A stretch of DNA of 45,558 nt from Collinsella aerofaciens (GTDB lineage Bacteria > Actinomycetota > Coriobacteriia > Coriobacteriales > Coriobacteriaceae): positions 1 to 45,558 of the forward strand of contig JAPJOH010000021.1 of the NCBI GenBank assembly GCA_030826265.1, given 5' to 3'. A program made the translations under genes and the position numbers. The notes beneath the pieces are model-generated. The model saw only the letters and a list, made by a program, of their open reading frames with translations. It had not been told where the DNA came from and did no database searches. How positions within the stretch are numbered: the first letter of the stretch is position 1; every line of letters starts with the position of its first letter. This document shows positions 1 through 7,717 of the stretch, in pieces.

Positions 1-19
1 CGTACGCTTGAACTTAGAA

Positions 20-49
20 GGGGGAGGCCTCGCGGCCTCCCCCTTTTTT
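20..49 (+). terminator. Rho-independent terminator of an upstream gene outside the window
   Basis: A perfect 10-bp GC-rich stem (20-29 with 34-43) with a 4-nt loop is followed by six T residues (44-49). It points rightward, so it ends a transcription unit that starts before the window. Confidence 0.9.
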
Positions 50-175
50 GCGTTATATACACGTTGTACTTTGGGACCTAGTTCCCCCGTATGCGCTCTT
101 ACTGTTTGGCTGTATTTTGAGTCCTTCTAGTGTATTTGAGCGATAATTACTCGCATTGGCGTTAGGGAGGGCTTG

Positions 176-817
176 ATGTTTACCGTATTTGTCTTGGGCA
201 ATATTGCTTCGGGTAAGTCGACTGCCTGCCGCTATTTCGAATCTCGTGGCGCTATGCTAATCGATCTGGATGAGCTTGCAAAATCGCTGTATGTGCCGGG
301 CTCTGATATCGTCAATGCTCTCGCGGATGAATTCGGTTGGGACATTTTGGATGAGGATGGCGGCATTCGCCGCAACATCCTCGCTTCTCGAGCTTTTGCT
401 TCTCCTGATTCGGTCGCACGGCTCAATGGCATTGTGCATCCCGTTCTCATTGAACAGCTTTCGCTTAGGATTCTCGATCCGGTTTGTTGTACGGTTTCGT
501 CTCCCCGTTATCCCTTTGCGGTGGTCGAGGTTTCTGCTCCGACTGGTTTTGAGGATGCATTTGGCTTGGCTGATGAAATTTTGGTCATCAGCGCCCCTTG
601 GTCAGTTCGTCGCGAGCGCGCTATTCAACGTGGCATGGAGCCATCTGATTTCGATGCCCGTTCTGCTTGTCAGCCCGATGAGTCTGCGCTGTGCAATCTC
701 GCTACTACGGTGATTGATAATGCCGCAGGCGATAATTCGCTCTTTGGGCAGCTTGACTCATGGCTTGCATGCCACGGGTTTATAGATACTCCGGATAAGG
801 AGGAGGCCGATGCCTAA
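176..817 (+). CDS. coaE: Dephospho-CoA kinase (CoaE)
   Basis: CoaE phosphorylates the 3'-hydroxyl of dephospho-CoA with ATP, the last step of coenzyme A synthesis, in the cytosol. The 213-residue protein starts with the family P-loop GNIASGKST (about residues 8-16). An acidic LIDLDELAK stretch follows where the family has its DAD motif, and then a typical N-half with a VHP segment. The length fits the family (about 200 aa). I chose ATG 176 because GGAGG (166-170) lies 5 nt upstream; a TTG at 173 is too close to that site. The gene ends 8 bp inside the next one, so the two are translationally coupled. A possible promoter (TTGAGT at 117-122, GATAAT at 142-147, 19-nt spacer) is weak. coaE next to uvrB is common in Actinobacteria. 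Confidence 0.88.
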   Translation: MFTVFVLGNIASGKSTACRYFESRGAMLIDLDELAKSLYVPGSDIVNALADEFGWDILDEDGGIRRNILASRAFASPDSVARLNGIVHPVLIEQLSLRILDPVCCTVSSPRYPFAVVEVSAPTGFEDAFGLADEILVISAPWSVRRERAIQRGMEPSDFDARSACQPDESALCNLATTVIDNAAGDNSLFGQLDSWLACHGFIDTPDKEEADA

Positions 818-1391
818 GGCACGTTTCTTTACGTGGTATCGCGTGGCGCCACTTGCCGTTGTGTACGTCTTCGGCCTTATTTCGCTCGTCTACTCGTGTG
901 CCCCTGCCGCTTTCTTTAAGCCGCTGTATCCGATTGACTACGAGGCGTACGTAAAGCAATCGAGCATTTCGCACAATCTTGATCCGTATCTGGTGTGTGC
1001 CGTCATAAAGTCGGAATCGAATTGGGATCCCGAGGCCGAGTCGAATCAAGGCGCACAGGGCTTGATGCAGCTGATGCCCGAGACTGCCCAGGATATGATT
1101 GCCAAGGGTCTTGTCGATGGTAGCGAGTATTCAGCCGACAGCCTTAACGATCCCGCTACGAACATCGAGTTTGGCTGTGCGTATCTTTCGTATCTTCTAA
1201 CGTATTTTAACGGGTCGACTGACAGTGCCATTGCCGCCTATAACGCCGGCATGGGCAATGTCGACGGATGGGCGCAGCAGAGCACGTCGCTTCATAATGC
1301 AATCACCTTTCCCGAGACGCAGGCGTATCTGATTCGTGTCAATAATGCCTGGGTTCGCTACAAGACCCTCTATCCCGATCGGTTCGTATAG
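810..1391 (+). CDS. Membrane-anchored lytic transglycosylase (SLT domain)
   Basis: This is a 193-residue protein of the soluble lytic transglycosylase family, which cleaves the MurNAc-GlcNAc bond of peptidoglycan to leave a 1,6-anhydro end. Residues about 10-30 form one hydrophobic N-terminal anchor or signal. The SLT fold follows: KSESNWDPEA contains the catalytic glutamate, QGLMQLMPETA is the substrate-groove motif, and AAYNAGMGNV is the conserved C-terminal motif. The protein should act outside the cytoplasmic membrane. ATG 810 overlaps the end of coaE by 8 bp, with AAGGAGGAGG just upstream. uvrB starts 51 bp downstream. The exact cell-wall role (growth, separation or turnover) cannot be told from sequence. 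Confidence 0.85.
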   Translation: MPKARFFTWYRVAPLAVVYVFGLISLVYSCAPAAFFKPLYPIDYEAYVKQSSISHNLDPYLVCAVIKSESNWDPEAESNQGAQGLMQLMPETAQDMIAKGLVDGSEYSADSLNDPATNIEFGCAYLSYLLTYFNGSTDSAIAAYNAGMGNVDGWAQQSTSLHNAITFPETQAYLIRVNNAWVRYKTLYPDRFV

Positions 1392-1442
1392 GACTATGCC
1401 TGCCGCCTGCGTATACTGCAGATATATGAGTTAGGAGTATCC

Positions 1443-3683
1443 ATGGCGGAATTTGAAGTAGAACGCGTTGGTGGTGAACTTAAGCGCTTTGGCGTTGAGG
1501 GCGCTGAGGTGCCGTTTGAAGTCGTTTCCCCCTATGAGCCTGCCGGTTCCCAGCCCAAGGCCATTGAGTCACTTGTGCGGGGCGTGAGGGACGGAGACCG
1601 CTATCAGGTTTTGCTGGGTGTGACTGGTTCGGGTAAGACTTTTACGATGGCCAAAACCATTGAGGCCTTGGGTAAGCCGACCCTTGTCATGGCTCCGAAT
1701 AAAACGCTCGCCGCTCAGCTTGCGAGCGAGCTCAAAGAGTTCTTTCCCAATAACGCTGTGGTCTACTTCGTCTCGTACTACGACTACTATCAGCCCGAGG
1801 CGTATGTGCCGCAAAGCGATACATATATCGAGAAAGACTCCTCGATTAACGAAGAGGTCGAGATGCTGCGCCATCAGGCGACCGCGTCACTGCTCTCTCG
1901 ACGTGATGTGATCGTTGTCGCATCGGTCTCGTGTATCTATGGCATTGGCTCTCCTGAGGACTATGCGGGTCTGGCTCCAAACGTCGACAAGAAGGTGCCG
2001 CTCGAGCGCGATGACTTTATCCATGCGCTTATCGACATTCAATATGATCGCAATGACTATGACCTGGCGCGTGGCACGTTCCGCGTGCGCGGCGATGTTG
2101 TCGACGTGTATCCGCCTTATGCCGAGCATCCGTTGCGGTTTGAGTTCTTTGGCGACGAGGTCGAGCTGATTGCCGAGATCGATGAGGTCACCGGTGAGAT
2201 GCTTCGTGAGTACGAGGCCATCCCCGTATGGCCGGCATCACACTACGTGACCGAGAAGCCGAAGGTCAAGGCCGCTCTGAAATCGATCAGCGAAGAGTGC
2301 GAGAAGCGCGTGGCGGAGCTCAAGGCGACCGACAAGTTGCTCGAGGCGCAGCGTCTGCAGCAGCGCACCGATTATGATCTTGAGATGCTCGAGACGATGG
2401 GCTTTTGCAACGGCATCGAGAACTACTCGCGTCATCTGGACGGTCGCAAGCCGGGTGAGCCGCCGTTTACCCTAATCGATTACTTTCCCAAGGATATGCT
2501 CTGCATCATCGATGAGAGCCATGTGACGGTGCCGCAGATTCGCGGCATGCACGAAGGTGACCGCTCGCGTAAGGTGACGCTGGTGGAACACGGTTTTCGC
2601 CTGCCCTCGGCGCTCGATAACCGCCCGCTTCGTTTCGATGAGTTTGAGGCAAGGATACCCCAGTTTATCTATGTTTCGGCCACGCCGGGCGACTACGAGC
2701 TGCGGGTGAGCCAAAACGATGTGGAGCAGATTATTCGTCCGACTGGCCTGCTCGACCCCAAGATTGACGTGCGTCCAGTTCGCGGCCAGATTGACGATCT
2801 TGAGGACGAGATTCGCGAGCGCGTTGCCCGCAAGGAGCGCGTGCTGGTGACCACGTTGACCAAGCGCATGGCCGAGGACCTGACCGACCATCTGCTCGAC
2901 GCGGGCATTAAGGTCAATTACATGCACTCTGATACGGCGACAATGGACCGTGTCGAGATCCTGCGAACGCTGCGCGAGGGCAAGATCGATGTTCTCGTTG
3001 GCATCAATCTGCTTCGCGAGGGCTTGGATCTCCCCGAGGTCTCACTGGTGGCAATTCTCGATGCCGATAAGGAAGGCTTCTTGCGCAACCGCCGTTCGCT
3101 GATTCAGACGATTGGCCGTGCGGCCCGTAACGCCGATGGTGAAGTCATCATGTATGCAGACGTTGTGACCGATTCGATGAAAGAGGCCATCGAGGAGACG
3201 CAGCGCCGTCGCGAGATTCAGATGGCATATAACGAAGAACATGGCATTGTGCCCAAGACAGTGCGCAAGGCCATCAACGACATCTCAAGTTTTATTGCCG
3301 AGGCCGAAAAAACTGTGGGCTCCAAGGGACGCTCGAAGGGCGACTCTCTTGGCCATGGCGCATTCTATACGCCCGATGAGTCGGGCGAGGGCGGTGTGCC
3401 GGAAACGGTGGCGCCCGAGCAGACACTTGCGGAGCAGTTGGAAGAACTGCCGCATGACGAGCTTGTGCGGATCGTCGAAACCATGGAAGAGGATATGCGT
3501 AACGCTTCTGCCGCTATGGACTTTGAGGAGGCGGCGCGCCTGCGCGATGCCGTCGTTCAGATTCGGGCGATGCTCGAGGGCGCGTCTGAGGACGAGACGA
3601 TCGAGCGCTTACGTTCGCAGGCCCGCAAGGGTTCCACGTTCGCATCGGGCAGAAAACGCCAGGGTACACGGTTTAAGAAATAG
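1443..3683 (+). CDS. uvrB: UvrABC excinuclease subunit B
   Basis: UvrB is the damage-verifying helicase-like subunit of nucleotide excision repair. It is loaded by UvrA and then recruits UvrC. The 746-residue protein has Walker A GVTGSGKTFT near residue 60, the tyrosine-rich beta-hairpin region (YYDYYQPEAYVPQ), a Walker B CIIDESH, helicase motifs near INLLREGLDLPEV and QTIGRAARN, and a C-terminal UVR motif (DFEEAARLRDAV) that binds UvrC. It is longer than many UvrBs (about 660-700 aa), because of an extended linker and a basic C-terminal tail. ATG 1443 follows TTAGGAG at good spacing. I see no LexA-like box in the 51 bp before it. A strong terminator follows. Confidence 0.97.
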   Translation: MAEFEVERVGGELKRFGVEGAEVPFEVVSPYEPAGSQPKAIESLVRGVRDGDRYQVLLGVTGSGKTFTMAKTIEALGKPTLVMAPNKTLAAQLASELKEFFPNNAVVYFVSYYDYYQPEAYVPQSDTYIEKDSSINEEVEMLRHQATASLLSRRDVIVVASVSCIYGIGSPEDYAGLAPNVDKKVPLERDDFIHALIDIQYDRNDYDLARGTFRVRGDVVDVYPPYAEHPLRFEFFGDEVELIAEIDEVTGEMLREYEAIPVWPASHYVTEKPKVKAALKSISEECEKRVAELKATDKLLEAQRLQQRTDYDLEMLETMGFCNGIENYSRHLDGRKPGEPPFTLIDYFPKDMLCIIDESHVTVPQIRGMHEGDRSRKVTLVEHGFRLPSALDNRPLRFDEFEARIPQFIYVSATPGDYELRVSQNDVEQIIRPTGLLDPKIDVRPVRGQIDDLEDEIRERVARKERVLVTTLTKRMAEDLTDHLLDAGIKVNYMHSDTATMDRVEILRTLREGKIDVLVGINLLREGLDLPEVSLVAILDADKEGFLRNRRSLIQTIGRAARNADGEVIMYADVVTDSMKEAIEETQRRREIQMAYNEEHGIVPKTVRKAINDISSFIAEAEKTVGSKGRSKGDSLGHGAFYTPDESGEGGVPETVAPEQTLAEQLEELPHDELVRIVETMEEDMRNASAAMDFEEAARLRDAVVQIRAMLEGASEDETIERLRSQARKGSTFASGRKRQGTRFKK

Positions 3684-3688
3684 CGAAC

Positions 3689-3729
3689 AGGCCCCGAGTT
3701 CCCTGTGGAGCTCGGGGCCTATGTTTTTT
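3689..3729 (+). terminator. Terminator after uvrB, in a convergent gap
   Basis: A perfect 10-bp stem (3689-3698 with 3711-3720) is followed by a T6 run at 3724-3729. It lies between uvrB (rightward) and a leftward flavoprotein gene. The rightward T-run is good and the leftward one is poor. Confidence 0.88.
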
Positions 3730-3748
3730 GCGCGCTGGAATTTGTGCG

Positions 3749-5389
3749 TTAGAGGTCTGCGATCAGGGCTTCAGCACAACGGATGCCGTCGGTGGCCGCG
3801 CTCATGATGCCGCCGGCATATCCAGCTCCCTCACCACAAGGGTAGAGGCCCGGGGTCGACACGGCGTGGCACGTTCGGTCTCGGGTGACAGTGACCGGTG
3901 AGCTCGAACGAGTCTCCACGCCGGTAAGAACGGTATCGGGGCGGCCGTAGCCTCGTAGCTTTTTTCCGAGTAGGGGAAGTCCCAGGCGGAGCGACTCGAC
4001 GATATGCTGCGGTAGGGCTTCGTCAATTGCCGTCCAGGTCACACCGAGCGGATAGGTGGGCTTTACCTTTCCGGGCGCCTTGCTGGCGCGTCCTGCGAGG
4101 AAATCTCCGACGAGTTGTGCCGGTGCGTTCCAGTTGGAACCGCCCAGGCGATAGGCGGCCGCCTCGCAGGCACGCTGGAGCTCGATGCCGGCGAGCGGGT
4201 CATCGTTGGGAAGGTCCTCAGGCGTGACGTTAACGAGCAGGGCGGCATTTGCGTTGCGTCCGTCGCGGGCATTGAGACTGGCCCCGTTGACGCACAGATG
4301 GCACGGTTCTGAAGAGGCGGCAACAACCTGTCCGCCGGGGCACATGCAAAACGAGAACACGCTGCGGCCGTTGGGAAGATGGGCAACAAGTTTGTAGGGG
4401 GCCGCCCCGAGCGCTGGATGTTCCGCCGAGGCTCCATATTGGGCTCTGTCGATGTCGCGTTGCGGATGCTCGATGCGAACGCCCATGGCAAAGGTCTTTT
4501 GTGCGAGGGCCACGTTGTGGTCCTTAAGGAGCTCAAAAATATCGCGAGCAGAATGCCCGCAGGCGAGGATGAGGTGCTTTGTCTCGATTGGCTCGTAAGC
4601 GGCGTCTTGGGACGATTGGACATCAATACCGGTGATGGCGCCAGACGCGTCGATGCGAATGTCGACGAGCTTCGTTCGATAACGGACGACACCTCCGAGC
4701 TGCTCGATGCGCTGGGATATAGCGGTGACAACCTTGGGAAGGATGTCGGAGCCAATGTGCGGCTTGGCATCCCACAGAATATCGCGGGGCGCACCCGCCT
4801 CGACGAAGGTTTCGAGGATAAGGCGATGGGCGGGATTTTTTGTTCCCGTATTGAGCTTGCCGTCCGAGAAGGTCCCCGCGCCGCCCAGACCAAACTGAAT
4901 ATTGCTCTCGGGGTCGAGGATGCGCTCCTTTAGAAAGAGGTCGATCGCCTGCGAGCGGCGAAATGCCGGGTCGCCGCGCTCGATAAGCAAGGGCTTAAGA
5001 CCTGCTTTGGCGAGCGTGAGCGCAGCGAAAAGGCCGGCGCATCCGGCGCCGACAACGACAGGGCGTTCTTGAGGTGCGTCGGAGACGGGGGAGGGGAATG
5101 AAGGCTCATCGTCTTCTATCGCGCGTACGCGCGAGCGGTCACGCTCGGCAACGCTGTCGACCGCTTCTCGCTCGAGGTGGGGACTAGTCAGCTCAACACG
5201 AAAGCTCAGGATAAAATGGACGTCTCGTTTTTTGCGAGCGTCGATTGACTTGCGGTGGAGTTCGATGGACTTGATCTCGGAGTCCTTGCAACGTAGGATG
5301 CGCTTGGCGACTCGCTTGCCAACAATGAGGCAGGCATTTTCATCGCCGGCTTCATCGAGCGACGCGTTGACTTGGGTGATTTCGATCAT
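3749..5389 (-). CDS. FAD-dependent dehydrogenase-like flavoprotein (COG2509-like)
   Basis: This is a 546-residue flavoprotein. An N-terminal segment of about 110 residues precedes a Rossmann FAD-binding motif, VVVGAGCAGLFAALTLAKAG. GGAGTFSDGKLNTG follows, which is typical of the uncharacterised FAD-dependent proteins grouped in COG2509, and the C-terminus has a GEGAGYAGGIMSAATDG stretch that would close the FAD site. The substrate and reaction are unknown. I chose ATG at 5389 because TAAGGAG precedes it by 8 nt; an upstream in-frame start would run into the neighbouring gene. It is the last gene of a leftward set with the HI0933-type flavoprotein and the Mrp protein, but a hairpin separates it from them. 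Confidence 0.82.
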   Translation of the reverse strand: MIEITQVNASLDEAGDENACLIVGKRVAKRILRCKDSEIKSIELHRKSIDARKKRDVHFILSFRVELTSPHLEREAVDSVAERDRSRVRAIEDDEPSFPSPVSDAPQERPVVVGAGCAGLFAALTLAKAGLKPLLIERGDPAFRRSQAIDLFLKERILDPESNIQFGLGGAGTFSDGKLNTGTKNPAHRLILETFVEAGAPRDILWDAKPHIGSDILPKVVTAISQRIEQLGGVVRYRTKLVDIRIDASGAITGIDVQSSQDAAYEPIETKHLILACGHSARDIFELLKDHNVALAQKTFAMGVRIEHPQRDIDRAQYGASAEHPALGAAPYKLVAHLPNGRSVFSFCMCPGGQVVAASSEPCHLCVNGASLNARDGRNANAALLVNVTPEDLPNDDPLAGIELQRACEAAAYRLGGSNWNAPAQLVGDFLAGRASKAPGKVKPTYPLGVTWTAIDEALPQHIVESLRLGLPLLGKKLRGYGRPDTVLTGVETRSSSPVTVTRDRTCHAVSTPGLYPCGEGAGYAGGIMSAATDGIRCAEALIADL

Positions 5390-5415
5390 CGAGGTCTCCT
5401 TAGAGGCAAGAAAGA

Positions 5416-5439
5416 GGCCGTCCGGTATCCCAGACGGCC
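5416..5439 (-). terminator. Hairpin between two leftward flavoprotein genes
   Basis: Read leftward, this is a 10-bp stem with one G-T wobble and a GATA loop, followed by a pyrimidine run (TCTTTCTT). It could be a weak terminator or attenuator for the upstream gene, leaving partial read-through into the COG2509-like gene. Confidence 0.5.
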
Positions 5440-5469
5440 CGAATGCGTTTTTGATTATAGACTGCGCGG

Positions 5470-6741
5470 CTACAGGCTGCTTGCAGCGCGAATGCCCGAG
5501 AGCCAGGCCCACGCAAGGTTAAAGCCTCCGCAATCGGCGTCGATGTCGAGCGCTTCGCCGCAGACGTAAAGCGGGGCGTCGACAACGCAGCGCGCGCGTA
5601 GACTGGGTGTTGAGATGCTCTCGACAGATACGCCACCACGCGTGACCTGCGCCGAGCGCTCCTCGGCTGTTCCTTCGACGAGCAACTTAAAGTGCTTGAG
5701 GATCGAGACCAGGTGGATGACATCGTTGGAGCCTGGATGGCACTGCTCGAACGCTGTGCAGACGACGCGGGAGAGTTGCGGGGCGAGCATGCCGTCGAGC
5801 CAACGGGGATCGCGGGGGGGAAAGCCGCCGAGCAGTTCAACGCGCCGGTTAAGTATATCGAGCAACTCGTCTTTGGAGAGGTCGGGGAAAACGTCGAGCA
5901 GGATCGTATCGCCGCGCTGGATACGACGGGAGAGGTTGAAGACAGCGACGCCCGAGATGCCGAAGGCTCGAAACAGCACTTCACCGTCTTCGTGCCAGAG
6001 CTCACTATGGTTACGGGTGAGCGTCAAGCGGGCGCGAACGCGCAGACCATCCAACGTCTTGAGTGCCGCCCGATCGCCGACGACCGTTGCCGATACGGGG
6101 CAGAGGATGGGGCGCAGCGAAGTGAGGGGGAGGCGAAACGTATCGGCGATACCGGTGGGGTTGCCACCCGTGGCGATAATTACGGCATGTGCCTGCAGGG
6201 CCTCGTTCTTGCGAGGGACATCGGCGAGCGCTTTCCGAAGCGAGCGGAGCTCCGATTTTCGGTCGTCGTGCTTTTTTGCCTTGAGCGCCCGCGCTGGACG
6301 GTCTATTTGGAGTGTCCAGCCTTCGGAAGCTTTGTGCGCCGAGGCAACGTTGGCTCCGCAGATTAAGGTGATACCTAGGCGGTCGCAAACGTTGAGAAGC
6401 GCGTCGCGCACCGATTCGGCGCGAAGGGAGCGCGGGTACAGTCGGCCTTCCTCGGAGGTTGTCATGATGCCCAGCGAGGAGAAGAAACCCATAAGCTCTT
6501 GTTCGGGTTGGGGGCCCATGACAGATTCGACGAATGCGGGGTGGTTATACCGCTGAGGATCAATCGATTCGTTGGAGAGGTTGCAGCGGCCGTTACCGGT
6601 CGCAAGGAGCTTAAGGCCGCAGGCGACATCGCGCTCAACGATGCAGACGCTTTTGCCAGCACGTGCGGCCGTAATGGCGGCGGCGAGGCCTGAAGCCCCG
6701 CCGCCGATTACCAGGACGTCATAGAAGGCGCTCGTGTTCAC
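5470..6741 (-). CDS. HI0933/BaiN-family FAD-dependent oxidoreductase
   Basis: This is a 423-residue protein with an N-terminal dinucleotide-binding motif VLVIGGGASGLAAAITAARAG, then the family signature GLKLLATGNGRCNLSN. A C-terminal CGEALDIDADCGGFNLAWAW segment is typical of HI0933-like flavoproteins (COG2081). One clostridial relative, BaiN, has been linked to bile-acid 7-dehydroxylation, but most family members have no assigned substrate, so I do not assign that function. The start is GTG at 6741, directly abutting the TAA of the Mrp gene (TAA-GTG), with no clear separate ribosome site, so translation is probably coupled. An ATG-only start would lose the FAD motif. Confidence 0.85.
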   Translation of the reverse strand: MNTSAFYDVLVIGGGASGLAAAITAARAGKSVCIVERDVACGLKLLATGNGRCNLSNESIDPQRYNHPAFVESVMGPQPEQELMGFFSSLGIMTTSEEGRLYPRSLRAESVRDALLNVCDRLGITLICGANVASAHKASEGWTLQIDRPARALKAKKHDDRKSELRSLRKALADVPRKNEALQAHAVIIATGGNPTGIADTFRLPLTSLRPILCPVSATVVGDRAALKTLDGLRVRARLTLTRNHSELWHEDGEVLFRAFGISGVAVFNLSRRIQRGDTILLDVFPDLSKDELLDILNRRVELLGGFPPRDPRWLDGMLAPQLSRVVCTAFEQCHPGSNDVIHLVSILKHFKLLVEGTAEERSAQVTRGGVSVESISTPSLRARCVVDAPLYVCGEALDIDADCGGFNLAWAWLSGIRAASSL

Positions 6742-7572
6742 TTAGGCCTCGTCGGTCTCGTGCGGGGTAATAGCCTCGACGGCAGAGACTGCCTTGGGCA
6801 ACATGCCATCGGGCAGCGCGGTCTCAACCTCGCCCTTATCGCAGGCCTCGGCGAGTGCCGGATTAATGGGAAGCGTGCCCAAGATGTCGAGGTTATAGCG
6901 CTCTGCGACCTCGGGGAGCTTGCTCTTGCCAAAGACCTCGATCTTCTTGCCGCAGTCGGGGCACTCAATATAGCTCATGTTCTCGACGATGCCCAGAATG
7001 GGGACGTTCATCTTCTCGGCCATGTTGACCGCCTTGGCGACAATCATCGAGACCAGATCCTGCGGGCTCGTGACGATGACGATGCCGTCGACGGGCAGTG
7101 ACTGGAAGACGGTGAGCGCGACGTCGCCTGTTCCCGGAGGCATGTCGACCAGCAGGTAGTCGATGGGGCCCCACGAGGTCTCGCTCCAGAACTGCCTGAT
7201 GGCGCCTGCGATGACCGGACCGCGCCAAAGGACGGGGTCGGTCTCGTTTTGGAGCAGAAGGTTGGAGCTCATGACCTTGACGCCGTGCTCGGAGATTTCA
7301 GGCAGCATGAGGTTGCCAAGGGCATGGACGTGGCGTCCGCTCATACCGAACATCTTGGGGATAGAGGGACCGGTGATGTCGGCATCGAGGACGCCGACCT
7401 TGTGGCTGTGACGGGCAAGCTCGGTGGCGATGGCACCGGTGACAAACGACTTGCCGACACCGCCCTTGCCGGAAAGCACGGCGATGACGCGTTTGACCTC
7501 GGACAGCGTATTCTCCTCAAATTGCGACGGCGACGTTTGTCCGCCGGCGGCCTGTGCGTGCTCGCAACCCAT
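6742..7572 (-). CDS. mrp: Mrp/ApbC-family Fe-S cluster carrier ATPase
   Basis: This is a 276-residue P-loop ATPase of the MinD/Mrp class. These proteins bind and transfer Fe-S clusters to apoproteins in the cytosol. The deviant Walker A GKGGVGKS sits near residue 35, with VLDADITGPSIPKMFG (switch region) and DMPPGTGDVALT after it. The CxxC of ECPDCGKK near the C-terminal third would hold a bridging cluster between two subunits. The short N-terminus has a lone Cys (MGCEHAQ) and no MIP18 domain. ATG 7572 is preceded by AAGGAGTC at 5 nt. A promoter candidate lies about 50 nt upstream. The flavoprotein gene follows with zero gap. Confidence 0.9.
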   Translation of the reverse strand: MGCEHAQAAGGQTSPSQFEENTLSEVKRVIAVLSGKGGVGKSFVTGAIATELARHSHKVGVLDADITGPSIPKMFGMSGRHVHALGNLMLPEISEHGVKVMSSNLLLQNETDPVLWRGPVIAGAIRQFWSETSWGPIDYLLVDMPPGTGDVALTVFQSLPVDGIVIVTSPQDLVSMIVAKAVNMAEKMNVPILGIVENMSYIECPDCGKKIEVFGKSKLPEVAERYNLDILGTLPINPALAEACDKGEVETALPDGMLPKAVSAVEAITPHETDEA

Positions 7573-7627
7573 GTATGACTCCTTTGTATATGTTGGGGCC
7601 GGGGCCCCGTGATGTGACACGAGCGTC

Positions 7628-7657
7628 ATTGTACCCTCGTTTGCGAGCGGGAGTCAT
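7628..7657 (-). promoter_or_regulatory. Promoter candidate for the mrp-flavoprotein unit
   Basis: Read leftward: ATGACT (7652-7657), an 18-nt spacer, then TACAAT (7628-7633). The predicted transcription start is about 50 nt before the mrp ATG. This is by eye only. Confidence 0.4.
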
Positions 7658-7717
7658 TTACGATGCATTTGGGCCGAGCGTGCTTGCAATACGATGGGTC
7701 CAAGCGAATGGGCGGGC

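Noticed and set aside
5470..6741. Bile-acid 7-dehydroxylation role for the HI0933-type flavoprotein
   Set aside because: BaiN is a distant family member, and no other bai gene is in the window. The family is broad, so the function was not assigned.
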